From NCBI RefSeq assembly GCF_001435775.1, contig NZ_AZFK01000077.1, positions 124,001-188,000 on the forward strand: a stretch of DNA of 64,000 nt. Direction: 5' to 3'. A model generated the notes under the pieces. The model saw only the letters and a list, made by a program, of their open reading frames with translations. It was not told the DNA's origin and did not search any database. Each line of letters opens with the position of its first letter. Position 1 is the stretch's first letter. The DNA comes from Limosilactobacillus ingluviei DSM 15946 (GTDB taxonomy: Bacteria; Bacillota; Bacilli; Lactobacillales; Lactobacillaceae). A program made the position numbers and the translations under genes. Positions 8,144 through 16,891 of this stretch are shown one piece after another.

Positions 8144-9226
8144 TTATTCTGATTTACCAAAGAGGGCTGCCATCTTAGCCGCCACCGCTGGGTCGAGGTT
8201 ATCGGCCAAGGAGCCTGTCGCTTCCGCAGGTTGACTTTGATGACGCTTAATCACCTTTTGGACCTCTTCGATCACCGCTTGGGTCCCGATTTTAATCATG
8301 TTGACGCTGATCCGCGCCCCGGCTGCATCGGCATGGCCGCCCCCGCCAAAGTAGTCTTCAGCAAACTTGGCGACATCGACTTGCCCGTTGCTGCGCAAGG
8401 AGAGGCTGGTCGGTGAAATCACCATCGCCGCGGCGACGTCCGGGTGTTCCGTAAGCAGGGCGTGAGCAATCTCAGATTTGTAGTCGCTGGCGTAGACAAA
8501 GCCCCAGGTCTTACCGTCAATTTTGGCGGTTAAAACATCCTTGAGGTGACTCTTTAAGTAGTGGGCCCGCCGGTCATTTAAAGTCGTGATCAACAATTGG
8601 TTGGCCGCCCGGTACTTGGTCCAACTGGTGGCCAACACGGCACTGACAAATTCCGCCGAGTGATCCAGCGGGTAGAACCAGAAGAGCTGGTTGAGTTCAT
8701 CGGCTGCCTGCCGTTCATCGGCACTCATTTGCGGATCATTTTGCCAGTCCCAGGTATCGTAAGCGCGGATCAATTCCACCACTTCGGCTAGTTCGGCTTG
8801 GCGTTCGGCACTGACCTGGCTGAAGTGCGGCTGCGTTTGCAACCAATCCCAAACCAGGCTGGTGGCACTGGGCGTAACGGCCGGATTCTGCGGGGTCACC
8901 GCGTTAATGGCGTACTTTTCCCGGGCCGCCGCTTCACTTTCGTGGTGATCAAAGACTAGCCAATGATTGGCAAAGTTGGCATCCAATTGTTGGAAGGTGT
9001 AGTCACTGTCCGGGGTCATGTCCATGATGTAAACATCGGTAAACTGCCCGAGGCTTGGGTCACGGAACCACCGCCCCAAAGCAGCGTCAATTTGCCCCGC
9101 CCCAATATTTTCAATCTCAAATTCAACGTCCTTAAACATCACGTCGTGCAGAGTTGCTAACAGCAAGGGCCCGCCGAAGCCATCCAAGTCGTTGTGCGAA
9201 AAAATTTTAATCCGGGTTTGTGCCAT
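8144..9226 (-). CDS. DHH/DHHA1 family phosphoesterase
   Basis: About 361 residues. Motifs in order: KIFSHNDLDGFGG at the N-terminus (metal-binding Asp), MDMTPDSD near 66, FDHHES near 92 (the DHH motif) and GGGGHADAAGARI near 300 (DHHA1 substrate-binding glycines). Family members are nanoRNases, pAp phosphatases or c-di-AMP phosphodiesterases. Without the GdpP N-terminal domains this is a stand-alone cytosolic enzyme; the substrate is not decided by sequence. GGAGG lies seven bases before the chosen ATG; one codon upstream is another ATG. The gene reads into the hairpin and the small helix-turn-helix gene. Confidence 0.85.
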   Translation of the reverse strand: MAQTRIKIFSHNDLDGFGGPLLLATLHDVMFKDVEFEIENIGAGQIDAALGRWFRDPSLGQFTDVYIMDMTPDSDYTFQQLDANFANHWLVFDHHESEAAAREKYAINAVTPQNPAVTPSATSLVWDWLQTQPHFSQVSAERQAELAEVVELIRAYDTWDWQNDPQMSADERQAADELNQLFWFYPLDHSAEFVSAVLATSWTKYRAANQLLITTLNDRRAHYLKSHLKDVLTAKIDGKTWGFVYASDYKSEIAHALLTEHPDVAAAMVISPTSLSLRSNGQVDVAKFAEDYFGGGGHADAAGARISVNMIKIGTQAVIEEVQKVIKRHQSQPAEATGSLADNLDPAVAAKMAALFGKSE

Positions 9227-9288
9227 CATATTGCCTCCGTTCATTCGATTGCTTCTATTTTACCGCGTTTGCCACCGGAACAACATGC

Positions 9289-10839
9289 TTAGCCCTGCCC
9301 CTTCAGACTTAATTTTTCGACGTTCAAGACCTTATCGAGCCACCCAGCCGTAAAGGACGCCTCGTGGCTGACCAGGATCAAATTACCACTAAAAGCTTGC
9401 AAGGCCTGCTTTAAAGCCTGCTTGGTCTCTTCATCCAAGTGGTTGGTCGGTTCGTCTAAAATCAAGAAGTTGGCCGGCGTTAGTTCCAACAAAGCGAGCT
9501 TGACCTTGGTCTGCTCACCCCCAGACAAGAGGTGAAGGGGTTTGACGATATTGGCCGCATTCAAGCCGGCGGCCGCCAACTTTTGGCGGATCGTCTTCGG
9601 CAGCATCGTCGGGTACTGGTCTTGAATCACTTGCAAGGGCGTTTGGTTGGGATCATCCCAGAGCAAGTCCTGGTCGAAGTAGGCGATTTTTGCCGACGGC
9701 GAAAAGGTCGCCTGACCGCCGAGGGCCTTGATTTCGCCCAGGATTGATTTAATCAGCGTTGATTTCCCAACCCCGTTAAAACCACTGATCAATAACTTTT
9801 CACCAGCTGTTAACGAGAAGGTCACCGGCGAAAGCAAAGGCCGGTGGTAGCCCACACTCAGGCGCTCTACCTTGAGGGCGTTAGCCGAACCACTGGCCAC
9901 GTACGGGAAGTGGAAATGGGCTTGCAAATTATCAGTTGGCGGATCGATCCGTTCCAGCCGGTTGAGCATCTTTTCGCGCGACTTAGCCAGCGTCGACTTC
10001 GAGCCCGCCTTGTTCTTACGGATAAAGCGCTCGGCTTTTTCAATCACTACCCGTTGCTTTTCGTATTCCCGCTCCTGGGCCTGCTTGCGCTCTTCTTTTT
10101 GGCGCATCGCCTGCTGGAAGCTGCCACGGTACTTGGTGATCTTGCCAAAGGCGACGTCGATAATCGTGTTGGTGACCCGTTCCAAGAAATCATAGTCGTG
10201 GGAAATCACCATCGCCGCCCCAGGGTAATCGTTTAGATAACCAATCAGCCACTCAATGTGGGCGGTGTCGAGGTAGTTGGTCGGTTCATCAAGGAGAATC
10301 ACGTCGGGCTGTTCGAGCAACAGCTTGGCTAAAATCACCTTGGAACGTTGCCCACCACTCATTTCCGCAACCAGGTGATCGGCGCCTAATTCGGTCAAGC
10401 CCAACCCGGTCATCACCCGCTCGATCGCCAGGTCAATTCCGTAAAAATCGTGGCCGTCCAGGATTTCTTGAAGGTGCGCCGCTCGATCCATTAAGGAGTC
10501 ATCCCCGCTGGCCGCATACTGGGCGTAGAGCTGGTTGAGCTCATCATTGACCTGGTAGAGCTCAGCAAAAGCGGTCTTTAAAAAATCGACCAGGGTAATT
10601 TCCCGGGAAATATCGACGTATTGATCGAGGTAGCCAATCTTGGTGTGGGGCTGCCACTTGACCTGACCAGCGACCGGTAGGACCTGGCCGATCAAGATCT
10701 TGATCAAGGTTGACTTGCCGGCGCCGTTTTGGCCGACCACCCCCATGTGTTCGCCCTTTTCCAGTTGAAAGCTGGCGTCATCATACAATTTTTTCTCGGC
10801 GAAACTCATCGTTAGCCCCGCCACATCCAACAGTGCCAT
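9289..10839 (-). CDS. ABC-F family ATPase
   Basis: 516 residues with two ABC cassettes and no membrane segment. The first has GQNGAGKST near 37, MSGGQRSKV near 159 and [11 protein letters not shown] charged linker follows (about 240-310). The second has GFNGVGKST near 348, LSGGEQTKV and [15 protein letters not shown] proteins bind the ribosomal E-site and relieve stalling or protect from antibiotics. This arrangement resembles the YbiT/Uup-like housekeeping group more than resistance members, but that is not proven. AAAGGAAGAG precedes the ATG. It is transcribed alone. Confidence 0.9.
   Translation of the reverse strand: MALLDVAGLTMSFAEKKLYDDASFQLEKGEHMGVVGQNGAGKSTLIKILIGQVLPVAGQVKWQPHTKIGYLDQYVDISREITLVDFLKTAFAELYQVNDELNQLYAQYAASGDDSLMDRAAHLQEILDGHDFYGIDLAIERVMTGLGLTELGADHLVAEMSGGQRSKVILAKLLLEQPDVILLDEPTNYLDTAHIEWLIGYLNDYPGAAMVISHDYDFLERVTNTIIDVAFGKITKYRGSFQQAMRQKEERKQAQEREYEKQRVVIEKAERFIRKNKAGSKSTLAKSREKMLNRLERIDPPTDNLQAHFHFPYVASGSANALKVERLSVGYHRPLLSPVTFSLTAGEKLLISGFNGVGKSTLIKSILGEIKALGGQATFSPSAKIAYFDQDLLWDDPNQTPLQVIQDQYPTMLPKTIRQKLAAAGLNAANIVKPLHLLSGGEQTKVKLALLELTPANFLILDEPTNHLDEETKQALKQALQAFSGNLILVSHEASFTAGWLDKVLNVEKLSLKGQG
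10598..10611. promoter_or_regulatory. Noc-binding-site palindrome (inside ABC-F gene)
   Basis: Perfect ATTTCCCGGGAAAT within the coding sequence. It is identical to the nucleoid-occlusion Noc site known from Bacillus subtilis; a noc homologue is at 31941-32888. Confidence 0.65.
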
Positions 10840-10984
10840 TTTTCTCTTCCTTTCTCATTAGGCCTAATTGTTTAATGGTACCACTCTGCCCCGGGCCGTG
10901 TACAATCATCCTTTTCCCAACCGCCCCGAATTAGTGCTACAATGAAGCTGAATACCGTTTTGCATAATCCAAAGGGGGTAGAGC

Positions 10985-11500
10985 ATGTCAATTTTGCTGA
11001 TTTTCGCGAGTCCCCAACCTCACGGGGCCCTCGCCAAGTTGTGTGCGCACTTTACGGCTGGCGCGCAGGCCAGCGGCCAAACCGTGGAACACTTTGACGT
11101 CGGCAGTCATCCCATTCCACCACTGCAAACCGATGCGACCGGCGCCTTAGTGGCCCCGCCGGCCCGGTTAACCGCCCTCCAAGCCAAAATTGCGGCGGCC
11201 CAGACCGTGGTCTTGGCGACGCCAGTCTACTTATTCGAGATGGATGCCCAATTAAAGGCCGTCATCGACCAACTGGCCGCCCGCACCCCACAACTCCCCG
11301 ACCAAAAAACCGGGATTTTACTGGCCACCAGCCCCGAACGGGAATTTACCTACCTCAAGTCGGAAATCAAAGCCTGCTTCGACCACTTTGGCTGGCGGTT
11401 TGGGGGCCAAATGCTAGCCGCCCAGGTCCCCGACACCCCGAGTGCCGACCTGCGCTTTTACCCCGCGGTCGCTACCGCCTTGGGGCAGAGCTGTCATTAA
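10985..11500 (+). CDS. NADPH-dependent FMN reductase-like flavoprotein
   Basis: 171 residues with a flavodoxin-like fold. The N-terminal strand ILLIFASPQPHGALAK provides the phosphate-binding loop, and VLATPVYLFEMDAQLKAVIDQLAAR (about 78-102) is the typical flavin-contact and dimer segment. Such enzymes reduce FMN, quinones or azo compounds with NAD(P)H. A TACAAT -10 lies near 10937 and AAAGGGGG before the ATG. A terminator follows directly, so it is monocistronic. Confidence 0.8.
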   Translation: MSILLIFASPQPHGALAKLCAHFTAGAQASGQTVEHFDVGSHPIPPLQTDATGALVAPPARLTALQAKIAAAQTVVLATPVYLFEMDAQLKAVIDQLAARTPQLPDQKTGILLATSPEREFTYLKSEIKACFDHFGWRFGGQMLAAQVPDTPSADLRFYPAVATALGQSCH

Positions 11501-11512
11501 TTTAACCGAGCC

Positions 11513-11550
11513 CAACCGGCGGAGCTGACCATCAGTCCCGCCGGTTTTAT
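11513..11550 (+). terminator. Terminator after the flavin reductase
   Basis: ACCGGCGG and CCCGCCGGT pair around a short loop and run into TTTTATT. Confidence 0.8.
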
Positions 11551-11609
11551 TAGTTTGGCCCCGGCCTACCTGCGACCGCACCTGGGCTTAACTGATTTTG
11601 GAATAGCAA

Positions 11610-11638
11610 TTGCAATCACTGAACAGATTCGCTATAAT
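11610..11638 (+). promoter_or_regulatory. Promoter of the ACT-UPF0210 operon
   Basis: TTGCAA (11610-11615), exactly 17 bases, TATAAT (11633-11638). The -35 overlaps GCAATTGC, a small palindrome. Confidence 0.7.
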
Positions 11639-11692
11639 CACACCAATTCTCAGTTAATTTTAATCATATTCACATAAATGAGGTGACCTGCC

Positions 11693-11965
11693 GTGAAAGC
11701 AATTGTAACCACCGTCGGCCAAGATCAAGTCGGCATTATCGCCGGGGTCAGTCAGTACTTAGCCCAAGCCCACATTAATATTTTAGACGTTTCCCAAACC
11801 ATCATGGCCGGTTACTTCACCATGATGATGGCCGTCGAGGTCCCCGCTGGCGCAGATTTCACCCAGTTAGCCACGGAATTGACCAGCCTTGGTCATACCC
11901 TGGGGGTTGAGATCAATATCCGCAACGAGCAGCTGTACCGCGCCATGCACCAATTGGAGGGCTAG
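11693..11965 (+). CDS. ACT domain protein (UPF0237 family)
   Basis: 90 residues forming a single ACT domain: [31 protein letters not shown] is the first strand-helix-strand with the ligand loop. It starts with GTG after GAGGTGACCTGCC. ACT modules bind amino acids or related ligands. The gene is almost always paired with the UPF0210 gene that follows two bases later here, so the two proteins probably work together, perhaps one sensing for the other; the biochemical role is unknown. Confidence 0.9.
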   Translation: MKAIVTTVGQDQVGIIAGVSQYLAQAHINILDVSQTIMAGYFTMMMAVEVPAGADFTQLATELTSLGHTLGVEINIRNEQLYRAMHQLEG

Positions 11966-11967
11966 CC

Positions 11968-13311
11968 ATGGAATTAGCAAAGATTCAAGAAACACTCCGG
12001 ATGCTCAACGACGAAAAACTCGATGTCCGCACGATCACGATGGGGATCTCCCTCTTAGATTGTATCGATGCCGACAGTACCCGGGCTTGCCAAAAGATTT
12101 ACGATAAAATCACCACCAAGGCCGCCCACCTTGTCGAAGTCGGCCAAGCAATCGAAGCGGAATTTGGGATTCCGATTGTCAATAAGCGGGTAACGGTGAC
12201 GCCAATTGCCCTGATCGCCGCCGCCAGCGAAACGACCGATTACGTCCCCTTTGCGCGCACCCTCGATCGTGCGGCGCAAACCCTGGGGATTGATTTTATT
12301 GGCGGCTTTTCGGCCCTGGTCCAAAAGGGCTATCACCAAGGGGATCAACGCTTAATCGCTGCGCTGCCCCAAGCCTTAGCCGAGACTGATTTAGTTTGCG
12401 GTTCAGTCAACGTTGGTTCGACCCGCAGCGGGATCAACATGGACGCCGTTGCCGACCTCGGCCAAGCCATTCGCCAGGCCGCCCAGCAAGACGTAATGGC
12501 CAACGCCAAATTGGTCGTCTTCTGTAATGCCGTCGCCGATAATCCCTTTATGGCTGGTGGCTTTCATGGGGTCAGTGAAGCCGACGTCGTCATTAACGCC
12601 GGCGTTTCCGGGCCCGGCGTGATCAAGGCGGCACTTGAAAAGGTCCAAGGCCAACCCTTAGACGTGGTCGCCGAAACAATTAAGCAAACCGCCTTTAAGG
12701 TCACCCGGATGGGGCAATTGGTCGGCAGCCAAGCCGCCCAACGCTTAGGGGTACCCTTTGGGATTGTCGACCTGTCCTTGGCCCCGACCCCCGCGGTGGG
12801 TGATTCGGTCGCCCAGGTCTTAGAAGAAATCGGCCTCAGCCAAGTTGGCGGGCACGGGACGACTGCCGCCTTAGCCTTGCTTAATGACGCCGTCAAAAAG
12901 GGCGGCATCATGGCTTGCAGCCACGTCGGCGGGCTATCCGGGGCCTTTATTCCGGTATCTGAGGACGCTGGCATGATTGACGCCGTTCAGGCCGGTACCC
13001 TGTCGTTGGCCAAGCTGGAAGCGATGACGGCGGTCTGCTCGGTCGGCCTTGATATGATTGCCATTCCTGGCGACACCCCGGCCACCACGATCAGTGCCAT
13101 GATTGCCGACGAAGCCGCCATCGGGATGATCAATAATAAGACGACCGCCGTCCGCATCATTCCCGTCCCGGGCAAGCAAGTTGGTGACACCGTGGAATTC
13201 GGCGGCTTGCTGGGCCATGCGCCAATCATGGGCGTCAATCCGGCTTCTGCCGCCGCCTTGATCGAACGGGGCGGCCAAATTCCGGCGCCGATTCATAGTT
13301 TTAAGAACTAG
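11968..13311 (+). CDS. PFL family protein, UPF0210 (DUF711)
   Basis: 447 residues, of the family described as a pyruvate-formate-lyase-like fold without the known PFL chemistry. Conserved features are [24 protein letters not shown] near 31, [35 protein letters not shown] and the C-terminal [13 protein letters not shown] glycyl-radical loop of classical PFL is not visible. The gene follows the ACT gene in the same operon, with a strong terminator behind. Function unknown; it is often conserved in Firmicutes and archaea. Confidence 0.9.
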   Translation: MELAKIQETLRMLNDEKLDVRTITMGISLLDCIDADSTRACQKIYDKITTKAAHLVEVGQAIEAEFGIPIVNKRVTVTPIALIAAASETTDYVPFARTLDRAAQTLGIDFIGGFSALVQKGYHQGDQRLIAALPQALAETDLVCGSVNVGSTRSGINMDAVADLGQAIRQAAQQDVMANAKLVVFCNAVADNPFMAGGFHGVSEADVVINAGVSGPGVIKAALEKVQGQPLDVVAETIKQTAFKVTRMGQLVGSQAAQRLGVPFGIVDLSLAPTPAVGDSVAQVLEEIGLSQVGGHGTTAALALLNDAVKKGGIMACSHVGGLSGAFIPVSEDAGMIDAVQAGTLSLAKLEAMTAVCSVGLDMIAIPGDTPATTISAMIADEAAIGMINNKTTAVRIIPVPGKQVGDTVEFGGLLGHAPIMGVNPASAAALIERGGQIPAPIHSFKN

Positions 13312-13374
13312 TTTTCCGCCAACTTTCGGTTCCTTAACTAGCGGGAAGATGCCGACTTGATCTTTCATTAAATT

Positions 13375-13420
13375 ACCGGTTAATTTGTCAGCGGTTTTAC
13401 GAATTAACCGGTTTTTCTTT
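13375..13420 (+). terminator. Terminator of the ACT-UPF0210 operon
   Basis: ACCGGTTAATT (13375-13385) pairs perfectly with AATTAACCGGT (13402-13412), then TTTTCTTTT. Confidence 0.85.
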
Positions 13421-13739
13421 TGATCAATCCCCTTCTTAAAAAGAAATATAGTCCGTTGCTTTCTAAAATGTTTATAACCAAATTATGAACCACACTTGAA
13501 AACCGCCGTCGGATACGCCAACTGAGCGTTTGTTGCTTACTTCTCCGCTGGCCTATAAAGCTTGCTTCAGAACAGCCATTCAGTCCGCAACCCTTCCTGG
13601 TTAAAATTTAAAAATTCTTAAAGGGATGGTCATCAATCCGCCAGGGACATTTCCCCGCCATTTGCGCCGCTTTCCCCAAGCATGTTACGGTGGTTAAGGA
13701 AAATTTCACAAATCACTTGGCTCAAAAGGAGAAATTATT
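13421..13739. other. 320-base intergenic region without a recognised gene
   Basis: No convincing frame, repeat or structured RNA was found. The right end holds the AAAAGGAGAAA ribosome site of the small membrane gene. A weak promoter for that gene could lie near 13680-13720, but I cannot assign boxes with confidence. Confidence 0.4.
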
Positions 13740-13994
13740 TTGACATACCTATTGGCAAACCCACTAACCTACATTATTCTCGGCATGATAATTCAACACC
13801 TAATCGCCCCACGGCTTAAATGGCGCTACGGGATTGCCATCTTGCCCACGTTCATCGTGATTTTTGGCATCTATGCGGTCGCAAGCCAGCGCACTTCTTA
13901 CCTTGGCCTGCTTGGCTATTTGGCCATTGCAATCATCTTTTTGCTGATGGCGTATACTTCGCGAGACGATTTACGGAAGAAAAACCAGGCTTAA
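13740..13994 (+). CDS. Small membrane protein, unknown
   Basis: 84 residues beginning with TTG eight bases after AAGGAG. Three hydrophobic stretches (about 3-18, 30-46 and 52-70) are separated by short basic turns, ending in a charged RDDLRKKNQA tail. No family recognised. It sits alone between two strong terminators, which supports an independently expressed gene. Confidence 0.65.
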   Translation: MTYLLANPLTYIILGMIIQHLIAPRLKWRYGIAILPTFIVIFGIYAVASQRTSYLGLLGYLAIAIIFLLMAYTSRDDLRKKNQA

Positions 13995-14002
13995 TTAACG
14001 CC

Positions 14003-14050
14003 AAAAGCACCGCTTAAACTGCCCTTGGGGGCCCTTTAAGCGGTGCTTTT
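14003..14050. terminator. Bidirectional terminator
   Basis: A 16-base-pair perfect stem, AAAAGCACCGCTTAAA (14003-14018) with its complement at 14035-14050. A/T runs at both ends serve the small membrane gene and the convergent permease. Confidence 0.9.
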
Positions 14051-14074
14051 ACGCAATTAAGATAACTAACACGG

Positions 14075-15667
14075 TTAATCCACTTTCACATCCGCGTTGA
14101 CCTCAGCGGCTACCGCTAGGTCCGGGCCATCGACCCGGGCGGCGACTGCCCAAACGTAGAAGAAGAGCGAGGCAACGATAATTACCAAGAAGTCGTATGG
14201 ATACTTGAGGAAATCGTGGCCGCCAAAGCCACTGCTCCCGAGGTAAGAGACGACTGAAATAAAGACCAGGTAGGCCAAGAGCCAGCCCGCCCCTTGCAGC
14301 TGTTGTTTTAACGGGACCCGGTTGTACTTGCGGTCGTAGTAGAAGTAGATTGGCAACCCCAATAAGACGATCCCGATCACTTCGACCGTCGTCGGCCACA
14401 TCGCCCAGTAAATTACCAAGCCGGTCAAGACAAAGGAGAGCGGCGCAACCCAGCGCAAGTGCTTGGAATGAAAGGGCCGCTTAAAGCCCGGCCGCATTTT
14501 GCGCAGGGCCACGGCGGTTACTGGGCCGGTCGCGTAGGCGACAAAGGTCGAAATCGACACCACCGTCGCTAACTTGCTCCAATCGCGGAAGAAGTAGACC
14601 AGCACCATCGCCAAGGCTAAATCAGCCAGCATGGCAAAGCGCGGAATCATGTAACGGCGGTTTAACCGGCCGACCCAGGCCGGCAAATTGCCGTTGCGCG
14701 TCATCGCCGCCAAGGTCCGCGAAGCCGTCGCCACAAAGGTCACCCCGGTCCCAAACGGTGAGACAAAGGCGTCGACGTACAAGAGCAAGGACAGCCAGTG
14801 CAAGCCCAACAAAATCGCTAGGTCAGCAAAAGGCGAGGCGAAGTTAACACCGTGCCAGCCGACCTGAGCCAAGGTCGCCGGAGACACCGCCCCGATAAAG
14901 GCGACTTGCAAGAGGATGTAGATAACCGCCGTAATCGTCAACGACAGCCAGACCCCGCGAAAGATATTCTTTTGCGGGTTAACCATTTCCCCGGCCATGT
15001 TAATCACAGTTTGAAAGGCGTCGTAGGACAGGATGATCCCGGAGACGGCGACCGCCTCAAAGATCCCCCGCGTCCCGTAGGGCATAAAGGTTGCGGTACT
15101 ATGGCCGAAATTGCCCGGGTGAAAGCCGACCCAGATCAAGGTCAAAATCGTCAAACTCGGGATCAAAAGCTTAAAGACCGCCACCAGGCTGGTAAAGCGG
15201 GTCAAGAGCTTGACCGACCAGAAATTAATCAAGGTAAAGACGATCATAATCAAATAAACACCGAGCAACCCCGCGGTGGTAATCGCCCCGTCGGCCATTA
15301 AATGGCGGGTCCAATTGGCCCAGCCCCAAGGCCAAGTACTCATGTATTGAACACAGGCGACCGCTTCAATCGGCAAGAGGGTCACCAAAGAAACCCAGTT
15401 GGCCCACGCGGCCATAAAGCCCAAGAGGGGGCCGTGACTGTACTGGGCAAAGCGGCTCATGCCACCGGATTCGGGAAACATCGTCCCTAATTCGACGTAG
15501 TTAAAGGCAATCAGAATCATGATGACCGCCCCAATAATCCACGAAATCACCGCGGCGGGACCCGCTACCCGGGCCGCCGCACCGGAGCCAAACAGCCAGC
15601 CCGAGCCAATCAAAGAGCTCAAGGCCAGCATGACCCCGGCAAATAAACTAATTTTTGTTTGGCGCAT
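14075..15667 (-). CDS. APC superfamily amino acid permease
   Basis: 530 residues with about twelve to fourteen membrane segments. The N-terminal SLFAGVMLALSSLIGSGWLFGSGAAA is the APC substrate-binding unwound helix; SGGMSRFAQYSHGPLLGFMAAW follows at about 65-86. The last 120 residues add further hydrophobic segments and an acidic tail, making it longer than average. Substrate not assigned. GAGAGGAAAACAG precedes the ATG; a TATAAT -10 on the minus strand lies at 15708-15713. Confidence 0.88.
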   Translation of the reverse strand: MRQTKISLFAGVMLALSSLIGSGWLFGSGAAARVAGPAAVISWIIGAVIMILIAFNYVELGTMFPESGGMSRFAQYSHGPLLGFMAAWANWVSLVTLLPIEAVACVQYMSTWPWGWANWTRHLMADGAITTAGLLGVYLIMIVFTLINFWSVKLLTRFTSLVAVFKLLIPSLTILTLIWVGFHPGNFGHSTATFMPYGTRGIFEAVAVSGIILSYDAFQTVINMAGEMVNPQKNIFRGVWLSLTITAVIYILLQVAFIGAVSPATLAQVGWHGVNFASPFADLAILLGLHWLSLLLYVDAFVSPFGTGVTFVATASRTLAAMTRNGNLPAWVGRLNRRYMIPRFAMLADLALAMVLVYFFRDWSKLATVVSISTFVAYATGPVTAVALRKMRPGFKRPFHSKHLRWVAPLSFVLTGLVIYWAMWPTTVEVIGIVLLGLPIYFYYDRKYNRVPLKQQLQGAGWLLAYLVFISVVSYLGSSGFGGHDFLKYPYDFLVIIVASLFFYVWAVAARVDGPDLAVAAEVNADVKVD

Positions 15668-15732
15668 CTGTTTTCCTCTCTTCTCAACTTATGGATCGCA
15701 AAATAATATTATAGCACCGCTAAATTTAAAAG

Positions 15733-15759
15733 AAAAAAGCCGCCCGGCCGGACCGCTTT
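15733..15759 (-). terminator. Terminator of the c-di-GMP/exosortase operon
   Basis: On the minus strand AAGCGGTCC / GGGCGGCTT form a short GC stem with one mismatch and end in TTTTTT directly after the EAL gene. Confidence 0.65.
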
Positions 15760-15762
15760 AAC

Positions 15763-16488
15763 TTAGTCACAATCACCATTTTGGCAGCCGCACAGCTTTT
15801 TCAGCGGGAAGGGGCGCTGCCAATAAAAGCCCTGTTGATAATGGCAGCCTTGCTTGAGCAGGGCTTCGGCCAGGAGTTGGTCTTCAATCCCTTCCACGAC
15901 CAAATCCAAGTTGCGGCTCGCCGCCAGCTCCTGCCAAGCCCGGGCAAAGAGCAGTTTACTCTGCTGGTCGCGGCGTTGGAACAGCAAGAGGGAAAATTTG
16001 ATCCGACTCAGGTAAGTCGAATTATCAATTACCGCTTGTAAGCTGTTGTAGCCCGACCCGACATCATCCAAGCTGATCGCAAAGCCCAGGTTTTGGGCCC
16101 GCGCCAAGAGACGGCCGAAGTTGGCTGCCGCGTCAAAGCTGCTCTCGTTGCGTTCGGTGATTTCAATGTTGATCTGCGGACCGACCTGGCGCAATTGGGC
16201 TAAGTAATCCCAGACATCCGGGTAGTGAAACTGCCAAGGATCAATGTTAACGTCAATCGTCAAGCGAGGCTGATGATCCGCAAAGTGGGCCAATTGAGCA
16301 AGCATCCATTGCCGCAACGCCTGCCGGGCACTGGCCGTGGCCGTCGTCGCATACAATTCCTGGGGCAACAAGGGCCGGCCGCCTTTTTTCCGCAATAAGA
16401 CCTCGTAGTCACACGGCTGGGCCGCCTCCAACGTCGTCACCTGGTAAATTGGCTGGCAATACAACTCTAACTGCTCAATCAACCCCAT
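15763..16488 (-). CDS. EAL domain protein (c-di-GMP phosphodiesterase or receptor)
   Basis: 241 residues, a single EAL domain. Catalytic positions that can be read: E29 in YEVLLR (EVL instead of EAL), N81 in DVNID, E109 and E112 in EITE, D141-D142 in LDDVGSGYNSL, K164 in RIKFS, E199 in VVEGIE and Q219. Most metal and general-base residues are kept, but the aspartate normally two after the lysine (KID) is serine. The C-terminus ends in a cysteine cluster (C233, C235, C240) unusual for EAL proteins. It is the last gene of the operon. In Lactobacillus acidophilus a degenerate EAL protein closing a glycosyltransferase operon was reported as a c-di-GMP receptor (as I recall it), so either hydrolysis or binding is possible. 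Confidence 0.88.
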   Translation of the reverse strand: MGLIEQLELYCQPIYQVTTLEAAQPCDYEVLLRKKGGRPLLPQELYATTATASARQALRQWMLAQLAHFADHQPRLTIDVNIDPWQFHYPDVWDYLAQLRQVGPQINIEITERNESSFDAAANFGRLLARAQNLGFAISLDDVGSGYNSLQAVIDNSTYLSRIKFSLLLFQRRDQQSKLLFARAWQELAASRNLDLVVEGIEDQLLAEALLKQGCHYQQGFYWQRPFPLKKLCGCQNGDCD

Positions 16489-16492
16489 TTTT

Positions 16493-16861
16493 TTACCCCC
16501 TCTTGACCAAGAAGAACCTGGTCGGTGATTCGCCGATCTCGAGCTGGGTCAAGAAACAGTGCACCGTCGCAAGTTGGTGATCAATTTGGTCAAAGAAATA
16601 CTCACCCAGCTTTTCAAGGGACGGATTTTCCTGATCAAACGGCGGTACAAGGTTTAGAAATTGGCCTTGCAATGGGTCAATGATCGTTTGAATCTGCTCT
16701 TCAATCTCGTTGAATCGAATAAAATGTTCATCGCTGCCCCGCGCGACTTGGCAAATCAACTCCCAGGTATGGGGGTGTTCTTCCCCCATTTGGTTGTTCC
16801 ACCGCATCGCGTGGCTGGCGTTTAAGTAAAAATGCAAGCGGTAGCTGTACCGTTTTTCCAT
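16493..16861 (-). CDS. 6-pyruvoyl-tetrahydropterin synthase-like protein, exosortase-associated
   Basis: 122 residues with the T-fold of the PTPS/QueD family. Zinc histidines are visible in LNASHAMRW and EEHPHTWEL; the catalytic cysteine of true QueD between them is absent, so it may not make carboxytetrahydropterin. PTPS-like proteins of this short type are known companions of the Gram-positive exosortase XrtG and its glycosyltransferase. AAGGAG lies eight bases before the chosen ATG. It sits between glycosyltransferase and EAL genes in the operon; a binding or structural role is inferred. Confidence 0.75.
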   Translation of the reverse strand: MEKRYSYRLHFYLNASHAMRWNNQMGEEHPHTWELICQVARGSDEHFIRFNEIEEQIQTIIDPLQGQFLNLVPPFDQENPSLEKLGEYFFDQIDHQLATVHCFLTQLEIGESPTRFFLVKRG

Positions 16862-16891
16862 TTTCTTCACTCCTTAGCAATTTTAACAGGT

